Shown: positions 54,426-64,000 of the stretch, in pieces
How positions within the stretch are numbered: position 1 is the first letter of the stretch
Layout: each line of letters opens with the position of its first letter
Origin: Advenella incenata
GTDB lineage: Bacteria; Pseudomonadota; Gammaproteobacteria; Burkholderiales; Burkholderiaceae_B
NCBI RefSeq assembly: GCF_004217095.1
Contig: NZ_SHKO01000002.1
Coordinates: forward strand, 434,001 to 498,000
DNA length: 64,000 nucleotides
Direction: 5' to 3'
Program-made: the position numbers and the translations under genes
The notes under the pieces: generated by a model
What the model was told of the DNA's origin: nothing
The model's database searches: none
The model's input: only the letters and a program-made list of their open reading frames with translations

Positions 54426-56300
54426 TTACATCCGGAATGCAAGATTCAGAAAGACATTGGAACCGGCGGAGTTATAGCCATATGAAGTCTCATATTTCTT
54501 GTTCAACGCGTTGTTCCAGTACACCTGGGCTTCCAGGTTCTTGCTGAAGGCGTAGCTGGCATGCAGGTTCAGCACGCCATAGCTGCCCAGCCGTTTGGCC
54601 TCTGTATTTTGCTTGTCGTCATAGCGTGCGCTGGTGTGGGTGAAGTCTGCACCCACTGTCGCCTGTCCGAAAGTATGGCTCGCCCCGATTCGATAGACTT
54701 GTTTGGCACGACGGATCAGCCGTTTGCCGCTTTCATCATCTTTCGGGTTCATGAAATCTGCGCCGGCGTAGATGCGCGTATTGTCAAAACGGTGTTCGGC
54801 ATTGACGGAAATGCCGCGAACCGTGGCCCTGTCGACGTTTTCGGCGGTGCAGTTGAATGTCTCGTCACAGACGTAGCCATTGATCAGATCGCGATACCGG
54901 GTCTGCCAGGCGTTGATCGACAACGAGCTGGACTCTGTTCGCCACGCGGTGCGCAATTCAATGTTGCGTGAGGTTTCCGGTTTCAGATTTGGATTACCCT
55001 GATAGCCAAAGCTCAGCGGGGTGTACAGATCGGCAAAGGTGGGCACGCGATAGCCGGTATTGCCCGCCAGCCCGACGGACCATTCTGGCGTGATATCGAA
55101 ATCGTAGCCCAGGCTACCGGTTGTTTTGCTGTTATAGCCGGAGACATTGTCGTTGCGCAGGCTGGCCTGGATGTGATGACGATTAAAGTCGCCACGGTAA
55201 ATCAGCCCGACGGCATTGGTATGACGCTTGTCCTGTTCGTAGGTGGTGGTGCCAAAGATGCTTTCGTCTTTGCGCTCCAGCACCAGTGACAGCTTGTTCT
55301 GACGGTTGAGGGAGAAATTGTTCTGCCAGGAGTAGGTGCGCTGTATGCTGCCAAGCACTGAGTCGCCATATGAGGCGCGCGAGTCATACAGATTGCGGTT
55401 GACGCTGACCTGCAGCACGCTTTCCCACCAGTCGGTCAACTGGTTATTGCTGGTAACGGCGACCGATTGCTGGCGCATGATGCCAAAGGTATTGGTGTCG
55501 TAGGCGCCGCTATCGAAGTCGCCATGGGTGTAGCCGTTATAGAAAGAAATACCCAGGCGGTTGCCAGGTTTCCAGGTGTAGCCCAGTGCACCGGATAACG
55601 AGGCCTGCTCGTAGCCGTCCCGATCCCGGTTGTAGGTTATTGCGCCCAGTTTTTCACGGGTGGCATTAAAGCCATCGCTGCTGGCATAGCTGCCTGCCAG
55701 GCGATAGTCCCAGCCGTTGCTGGCGCCGGAGACACCCACGCTGGCTTTGAACAGGCTATGGGTACCCACGCCAATGTTGCCGAACACGCTTAGTGGTTTG
55801 TCCTGGCCATCGCTGCGCGTAATAATATTGATGACCCCGCCCATGGCATCAGAACCATACAGGCTGCTGGCTGCTCCGCGCACAATTTCTACACGTTCGA
55901 TGGTGGCAGGATCCATGGCGCTCAGGTAGGTACTGCCGGTTGCCGGGTCATTGATGCGCTGGCCATCAACCATCACCAGCGTCTGCTGGGGGCCGGCGCC
56001 ACGCACGAACAGCCCGGACAGCGTTTGCGGGCCACCGAGTTGATAGGTTTGAATTTGCGGCTGGCGGGCAAGCAGTTCGGTCAGGGATGTGGCGCCTGCA
56101 TTGCGCAACGTTTCGCTTGTGATGACGCTGACATCGCCGTACACGTCGGAAAGCGCCTGGTTGGCGCGTGCAGGCGTGGCAACAATGGTTTCAAGACGGG
56201 TGACCGAGGCGTCAGGGGAGACGGCTGTGGAGGTTTGCGCCACGACGGCTGCAGGCAGAACCGCCAGGGCAAGCGCCATGGGGGTAAGGGAGAACTTCAT
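54426..56300 (-). CDS. btuB: TonB-dependent vitamin B12 receptor
   Basis: A 624-residue outer-membrane receptor. The signal peptide ends near VVAQ (about 21); the TonB box is ETIVATPAR; the plug has MVDGQRINDPATGSTYLSAMDP and SLYGSDAMGGVINIITR; the barrel ends with a terminal aromatic-rich strand (VFLNLAFRM). It imports cobalamin across the outer membrane. The start at 56300 agrees with the signal peptide; a frame open to 56336 is not needed. It lies behind a cobalamin riboswitch and before btuF. Confidence 0.93.
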   Translation of the reverse strand: MKFSLTPMALALAVLPAAVVAQTSTAVSPDASVTRLETIVATPARANQALSDVYGDVSVITSETLRNAGATSLTELLARQPQIQTYQLGGPQTLSGLFVRGAGPQQTLVMVDGQRINDPATGSTYLSAMDPATIERVEIVRGAASSLYGSDAMGGVINIITRSDGQDKPLSVFGNIGVGTHSLFKASVGVSGASNGWDYRLAGSYASSDGFNATREKLGAITYNRDRDGYEQASLSGALGYTWKPGNRLGISFYNGYTHGDFDSGAYDTNTFGIMRQQSVAVTSNNQLTDWWESVLQVSVNRNLYDSRASYGDSVLGSIQRTYSWQNNFSLNRQNKLSLVLERKDESIFGTTTYEQDKRHTNAVGLIYRGDFNRHHIQASLRNDNVSGYNSKTTGSLGYDFDITPEWSVGLAGNTGYRVPTFADLYTPLSFGYQGNPNLKPETSRNIELRTAWRTESSSLSINAWQTRYRDLINGYVCDETFNCTAENVDRATVRGISVNAEHRFDNTRIYAGADFMNPKDDESGKRLIRRAKQVYRIGASHTFGQATVGADFTHTSARYDDKQNTEAKRLGSYGVLNLHASYAFSKNLEAQVYWNNALNKKYETSYGYNSAGSNVFLNLAFRM

Positions 56301-56374
56301 ATGGGTATACCGGTAAAGATGCGCGACCCCGCACATCAGGTTCGAATAAATGCTGTCTGGATAAACAGAGCAGC

Positions 56375-56500
56375 GGCAGTTTCAGGGCCGATGTCGGGCT
56401 GCAGGCCGAAGGCCTGATTACCGTTGCGGGGGCAGCACAGGTTGGCACGCCATATGGCGTGTTCTGTTTCCCGTTTACCATTCACTCCATGCACTGCACG
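56375..56500 (-). promoter_or_regulatory. Cobalamin riboswitch upstream of btuB
   Basis: Read on the minus strand, ATGGTAAACGGGAAACAG (a P3-like element) is followed by a hairpin, then the conserved B12 box GCTGCCCCCGCAACGGTAA (56418-56436) and further helices. Binding of cobalamin is expected to lower expression of btuB and btuF. Its limits are approximate. Confidence 0.85.
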
Positions 56501-56677
56501 GTGAATGCACCCTGAATGCGCGATTGTAATTGATTGGTACAGATCATGACAGTTGTCAGGCCATTTGGACGGCCTGCAGCTGCTATTTGCCTGCCGTTTG
56601 CAGGGGTTTGCCGGTGCAACGGTTGCAAATCCGCTACAATTTTGTATTAAATTCAACTAATTAGATCGAGCCTGAAC

Positions 56678-60454
<3,777 letters not shown>

Positions 60455-60489
60455 GCGTAGCGCTGAACGCATCACCGGGCAGGAGTGGT

Positions 60490-61305
60490 ATGGCCGACAA
60501 ACACGGAGCATTTCGCAAGCAGGCACTGGGTGCATTTGTACGCAGCGTTCGTGATCGCGTAACTCCGCAACAGGCTGGTATTGCCGGTGGACAGCGTCGC
60601 CGCACCCCAGGCCTGCGGCGCGAAGAAGTGGCCCAGCTTTGTGACATTAGCGTTACCTGGTACACCTGGATTGAACAGGGGCGCGATGTGTCTGTGTCGG
60701 CCACCGTATGGGCGCGGCTGGCTACCGTATTGCAAATGACCAGGGCAGAGCGTGCCTATCTGTTTGAACTGGCCGATGTCAGTGATCCGGATCACGACAG
60801 CGCTGTTGTCTCGGCACCGACGGCTTCGCTGCAGGCCTGCGTCGATAGTATCAATGCGCCAGCGTACATTCTGGACCGGCACTGGGACGTGTTGGCTTTT
60901 AACGCTGCGCTGGATCAGGTGTTTGCCGGATGGATGAGTGCACAGGCGCAGCCCAATCTATTACGTTTTATTTTCCTGGATGCACAGGCGCCAGACATTG
61001 TCGTGGACTGGGAAACGCGCGCCAATCGGGTGGTAGCGGAGTTTCGCGCAGATATCGGCGCTTATCTGGATGACGGGGAGACCTCCAGCCTGATTGATGA
61101 TCTGCTGGCCGGCAGTTCTGTGTTCAGCCATTGGTGGGCGCGCCAGGTGGTTGTCGAGCGCGAAGGCGGCTTAAGGGAATTTAATCACCCGCAATTGGGT
61201 ATCCGGCAATTCGAACAGATCACATTTCGCCTGGCCACCCAACCCGATTGCAAGCTGGTAATGCTGCTGCGTCAAGGGGTTTGCCCGGATATAACAACGC
61301 TCTGA
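60490..61305 (+). CDS. HTH regulator with MmyB-like ligand domain
   Basis: A 271-residue regulator. The Cro/C1-type HTH is RRRTPGLRREEVAQLCDISVTWYTWIEQG at about 37-65; the MmyB-like domain starts near residue 115 (YILDRHWDVLAFNAAL). The C-terminal FNHPQLGIRQFEQITFRLA is typical. AGGAG lies 6 bp before the ATG. Ligand and targets are unknown; neighbours give no lead. Confidence 0.85.
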   Translation: MADKHGAFRKQALGAFVRSVRDRVTPQQAGIAGGQRRRTPGLRREEVAQLCDISVTWYTWIEQGRDVSVSATVWARLATVLQMTRAERAYLFELADVSDPDHDSAVVSAPTASLQACVDSINAPAYILDRHWDVLAFNAALDQVFAGWMSAQAQPNLLRFIFLDAQAPDIVVDWETRANRVVAEFRADIGAYLDDGETSSLIDDLLAGSSVFSHWWARQVVVEREGGLREFNHPQLGIRQFEQITFRLATQPDCKLVMLLRQGVCPDITTL

Positions 61306-61538
61306 TGATTACTTGCGCTTTGGCGATTGCTCGGTTATTGTATTGACACCATCAAGGTTGTTACGGTTTTTCAGCCCCGCTTCAGGGGCAGATCGTGATA
61401 ATCGCGGCTGTCCTTGGACAGAATTCGCCCGGGCTGCGGTCCGCTCTGAATGTGGCGCAGGATATGTGGTGTGGCTGATTTTCAACCTGGTTATTCAGAT
61501 TTTTTAGTACAGCAAACAAATCCAACAAGGAGAAGTCA

Positions 61539-62177
61539 ATGATTATTCGTCAAACTCGAATCGCGGCAGTGCTGGTAGCTGGCGCAATGCTGGCCGGATG
61601 TGCTACGCAAGGCGGCAATACGGCAGCAGGCACTGGCGTTGGCGCAGCATTGGGTGCCGGTCTGGGCGCGCTGATAGGGGATTCTTCCAAAAGCGCGGGT
61701 ATCGGCGCCGGTATTGGTGCTATCGGTGGCGCCATTGTTGGCTATAACTGGGACCGCATCGTAGGTCGCGTAAATGACGCCGGCGGCAAAGAGCTGGGCA
61801 TTTCCACCACCAAAATGCCCGACGGCAGCCTCAAAGTTAATATTCCTGAAGGGGCAACCTTCGATACGGCGAAGTACGATCTGAAACCTGCGCTGTTCCC
61901 TGTGCTTGATGCCCTGGCCCAATCAATGAATGAAAGCCAGCAACTGCGTCTTAAATCTGTCGGCCATACCGACAGCACCGGCAAAATGGCATTCAATCAA
62001 CAGCTTTCTGTGAATCGCGCGCAAAGCGTGGTCAATTATCTGGGTGGCAAAGGCGTCAATACCAGCCGCATGAGCATTGAAGGTCGTGGTCCCAACGATC
62101 CGATCGCAGACAATGCGACCGCGCAGGGCCGGGCCCAGAACCGTCGCGTAGAGCTGTACCTGTACGCGGTTAAATAA
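61539..62177 (+). CDS. OmpA-family outer membrane lipoprotein
   Basis: A 212-residue lipoprotein. The lipobox is LAGC with C21 as lipidated residue. A glycine-zipper region (about 25-70, GVGAALGAGLGALIGD) is followed by an OmpA-like peptidoglycan-binding domain (about 100-212) with KSVGHTDSTGKMAFNQQLS and GRAQNRRVELYLY. It anchors the outer membrane to peptidoglycan; a YfiB/Pal-like role is possible. AGGAG precedes the ATG. It is followed by a hairpin and a terminator. Confidence 0.9.
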   Translation: MIIRQTRIAAVLVAGAMLAGCATQGGNTAAGTGVGAALGAGLGALIGDSSKSAGIGAGIGAIGGAIVGYNWDRIVGRVNDAGGKELGISTTKMPDGSLKVNIPEGATFDTAKYDLKPALFPVLDALAQSMNESQQLRLKSVGHTDSTGKMAFNQQLSVNRAQSVVNYLGGKGVNTSRMSIEGRGPNDPIADNATAQGRAQNRRVELYLYAVK

Positions 62178-62207
62178 GTCTTGTTGCCGTAAAGACGGCA
62201 GTTCTTA

Positions 62208-62249
62208 AAAAAACCCGCTGTCCGGTTTTATTACCGGAAGCGGGTTTTG
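62208..62249. terminator. Bidirectional terminator after the OmpA-like lipoprotein
   Basis: AACCCGCT at 62212-62219 pairs with AGCGGGTT at 62239-62246, with an inner CCGG/CCGG stem, followed by TTTT and preceded by an A-run. It lies between convergent genes, so it can stop both. A TGCCGT/ACGGCA hairpin sits just upstream. Confidence 0.88.
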
Positions 62250-62296
62250 AGTTTCAGATCAACTGCTGGCGCCGTGTTGGGCGGCAGCCGCAGAGA

Positions 62297-62452
62297 TTAT
62301 TTTTCAGAGTGCATGCGAAATTGCGACTGGTTCATTGCCATACCCAGCTTAAAGCCGGTGGGTTTAACCGGTGTGTTGACAGCAGGGTGTTGCTGATTGT
62401 TGTTATTGTTCTGTGTGCCAAATTCCTGGCGGAAGCGTGTTAGTAATTTCAT
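62297..62452 (-). CDS. Small 51-residue protein
   Basis: A short frame MKLLTRFRQEF... of 51 residues with a good AAGGAAA ribosome binding site 8 bp before its ATG. It starts basic, contains a run of five asparagines and two glutamines, and ends FRMHSEK, with no membrane segment or domain. The strong site, terminator behind it and separate promoter space suggest a real gene. Function unknown. Confidence 0.5.
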   Translation of the reverse strand: MKLLTRFRQEFGTQNNNNNQQHPAVNTPVKPTGFKLGMAMNQSQFRMHSEK

Positions 62453-63062
62453 TGTAGTTTCCTTTATTATGAGATTATTGTTTTTAATTTTCTGCGCCGG
62501 AGACAATCCGGTTCAGCTATGCATAGCGTAGCCGAAATTTATTGCAGAATCATGATTGCGCCGGCGTTTCGTTGTAAGTATGAGAATGCAGGCGCATCAA
62601 TTTGTTAAGGGTGTGCATGTGGCGGCAGCCGCAATTGGTATGGCGAGGCCGATGACACAAGCAATTTAACAATGACGATATGGAGTTCTGTCTCGCGTTG
62701 CGGTGTCGTGAGAAAGACCCGCAAACTTAGTAAGAATAATTATTCAGTATGAATCTGGCATCAGGATTACGGGTCGCGTGAATGTCGCTAGTGAAATTGC
62801 GGTACCGGTGGGGGTTCCGGCCTGCTGAGTTATGCCCGGTTTTTTTATACGCGGGTTATTGTTTGCAGGCCGCCAGAATTTCAAACGACTGATATTTCAA
62901 ATGACGAGTAACAGAATGATTGCCAAAAATAATTTGCAAAAAATGCTTCTGTTCAAATACTACTGTTCAAATTACCAATACAAATACGTCATGGTAGCCT
63001 GCTATATTAGCAGTGCTTTCTGAGCGTGTCAAGCTAAATTGTTGATATATTTCATTATTTTA
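62453..63062. other. 610-bp AT-rich region without a recognisable gene
   Basis: Short frames only; none combines a ribosome binding site with a domain. It presumably holds the promoter for the small protein and the terminator of the thioesterase gene, and is clearly more AT-rich than the surrounding genes. Confidence 0.45.
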
Positions 63063-63551
63063 TCAGGCGCCGGCGGTAGCCCGGATTTCCCCATAGCGCG
63101 CTTCGAGTTCCTGGCGCAGCGAACGCCGCATTTTTGCCGCTTCATAACGACAACGATCCAGGTCATTGTCGGGGGTCAGCGCCGGAATCTGCACGGGATT
63201 GCCGTTGTCATCAACGGCGACCATGGTAAAAAAACAGCTATTGGCGTGGCGAATCTGCTTGCTGCGAATATTTTCGGTCACCACCTTGATGCCGATTTCC
63301 ATTGAGGTGTTGCCAGTATAGTTCACTGAAGCCAGAAAAGTGACCAGTTCCCCAACGTGGATAGGCTGGCGGAACATGACCTGATCGACTGACAGCGTGA
63401 CGACATAGCGGCCGGCATACCGGCTGGCACAGGCATACGCGGCCTGGTCAAGCAGCTTCAGAATGGTACCGCCGTGGACATTGCCCGAGAAATTGGCCAT
63501 GTCAGGTGTCATCAATACTGTCATGGTAAGTTGGTGATTAGGCAGATCCAT
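63063..63551 (-). CDS. Acyl-CoA thioesterase (YciA/BACH type)
   Basis: A 162-residue hotdog thioesterase with MTVLMTPDMANFSGNVHGGTILKLLDQAAYACASRYAG, which carries the N-x-x-G-x-x-H-G-G-x-x-L-x-x-x-D pattern of this family, and MEIGIKVVTEN. The start at 63551 gives MDLPNHQLTMTVLM, like family members; an in-frame extension to 63806 is open but has no conserved part and would run over the copA promoter. It hydrolyses acyl-CoAs; the exact chain length is unknown. Confidence 0.85.
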   Translation of the reverse strand: MDLPNHQLTMTVLMTPDMANFSGNVHGGTILKLLDQAAYACASRYAGRYVVTLSVDQVMFRQPIHVGELVTFLASVNYTGNTSMEIGIKVVTENIRSKQIRHANSCFFTMVAVDDNGNPVQIPALTPDNDLDRCRYEAAKMRRSLRQELEARYGEIRATAGA

Positions 63552-63690
63552 GGCGGTGAGGTCCGGTAAAAGTAGGGAAGGCGTCAGTTTACCCATATTG
63601 CCGGGCCGGCGCCATATGGACGTGATGATTGTCTGCTCAGACTGCGCTGGTACTGGATTTGACCCTGGGACCGACATGATCATCAGGCGC

Positions 63691-63721
63691 TTGACCTTCT
63701 CATCATGGTAAGCTTTACATT
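63691..63721 (+). promoter_or_regulatory. MerR-type (CueR-like) promoter of copA
   Basis: TTGACC (63691-63696) and TACATT (63716-63721) are separated by 19 bp, the long spacer used by MerR-family activators. The spacer holds a dyad ACCTT...AAGCT. It lies about 140 bp before the copA start and is on the same strand. CueR binds ACCTTNNNN-type sites before copper exporters, so this is the likely control. The CueR gene is not in the window. Confidence 0.72.
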
Positions 63722-63859
63722 GAAGAATATAAACTGTTTGCGCCGTCATCCTTGTGTGGCCGACCGCGTTGACAGACCCGTGCCGCGCTGGCCTGGTCGA
63801 TGCCACTATCGGCCTGAATGCACCAAAAGCGGCGGTTTTTCTTCGAAAGGACGCAAATC

Positions 63860-64000
63860 ATGAACTCTACAACCCTATCGCGCAGTGTGGTGGGCCAGCC
63901 TGCCCCCAGGGCAGATAAAGAAAGTCGGCTGATAGAATTGTCGGTGGCCGGCATGACCTGCGCTTCCTGCGTACGGCATGTTGAGAACGCCCTGTCCTCC
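63860..64000 (+). CDS. copA: Copper-translocating P-type ATPase (partial, C-terminus off the right edge)
   Basis: The first 47 residues of a heavy-metal P-type ATPase. Residues 26-47 open a heavy-metal-associated domain with GMTCASC (C34 and C37 bind Cu(I)). AAAGGA lies 10 bp before the ATG. CopA exports copper from the cytosol. The metal identity is from the domain start and the MerR-type promoter; the catalytic region is outside the window. Confidence 0.8.
   Translation, partial: MNSTTLSRSVVGQPAPRADKESRLIELSVAGMTCASCVRHVENALSS

Noticed and set aside
62832-63023. A 63-codon frame in AT-rich DNA
   Set aside because: No ribosome binding site and composition typical of noncoding AT-rich sequence.

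Overview
The window looks like the chromosome of a betaproteobacterium of the order Burkholderiales, most likely family Alcaligenaceae (Advenella/Bordetella-like). This is inferred from the block hemA-prfA-prmC-grxD, from three orphan tripartite-tricarboxylate (Bug/TctC) receptors each beside a catabolic cluster, from several LysR and IclR regulators next to short pathways, and from the CbpA/CbpM and FetA/FetB pairs. No species can be fixed from the sequence alone. No phage, insertion sequence, CRISPR array or rRNA operon is visible.

Positions 1-6726 hold a sulfur amino acid module read leftward: a cysteine-dioxygenase-like cupin, a PLP C-S lyase, a protein with four rhodanese modules, and a polar amino acid ABC importer (binding protein, two permeases, the last cut by the window edge), with a divergent LysR gene. 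Positions 6840-12642 carry accessory genes: a MATE exporter, a hotdog thioesterase, a VOC protein with an AraC regulator, and mmsA with a divergent LysR gene. Positions 13039-16603 are a Bug receptor, an RraA-like aldolase, a 2-hydroxyacid dehydrogenase and an IclR regulator. cbpA-cbpM and a LysR/maeB pair follow.

Positions 21438-26923 are a CoA-linked acid pathway (CaiB-type CoA transferase, MmgE/PrpD protein, enoyl-CoA hydratase) with a divergent GntR regulator and a Bug receptor. Positions 27222-34587 hold a VOC protein, then a two-gene unit of a membrane-anchored TIR protein with a large beta-propeller and a membrane TrkA-N/RyR protein, then the iron exporter fetAB. The TIR plus RyR unit is the best candidate for an uncharacterised defence or stress-signalling system. 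Positions 34928-43221 are two linked sugar-acid or aromatic-acid clusters: Bug receptor, cupin, two SDRs and IclR; then a KDG-permease-like transporter, a DUF1537 kinase, PdxA2 and a UTRA-type GntR regulator. A perfect 10-bp palindrome, TGTACGTACA, occurs twice before the enoyl-CoA hydratase/GntR genes and twice before the permease operon, which suggests one regulatory logic at two loci.

Positions 43256-64000 are mostly core genes: a DUF2380 protein, a sirtuin, tRNA-Phe, hemA, prfA, prmC, grxD, an EI24 protein, queF, ttcA, folB, an FAD reductase, btuF and btuB under a cobalamin riboswitch, and the divergent B12-dependent metH. These are followed by an MmyB-type regulator, an OmpA-like lipoprotein, a 51-residue small protein, an acyl-CoA thioesterase and the start of a copper P-type ATPase behind a MerR-type (19-bp spacer) promoter. 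Coordinates of starts were chosen from ribosome binding sites and family N-termini; all functions are homology judgements made by eye without database searches.
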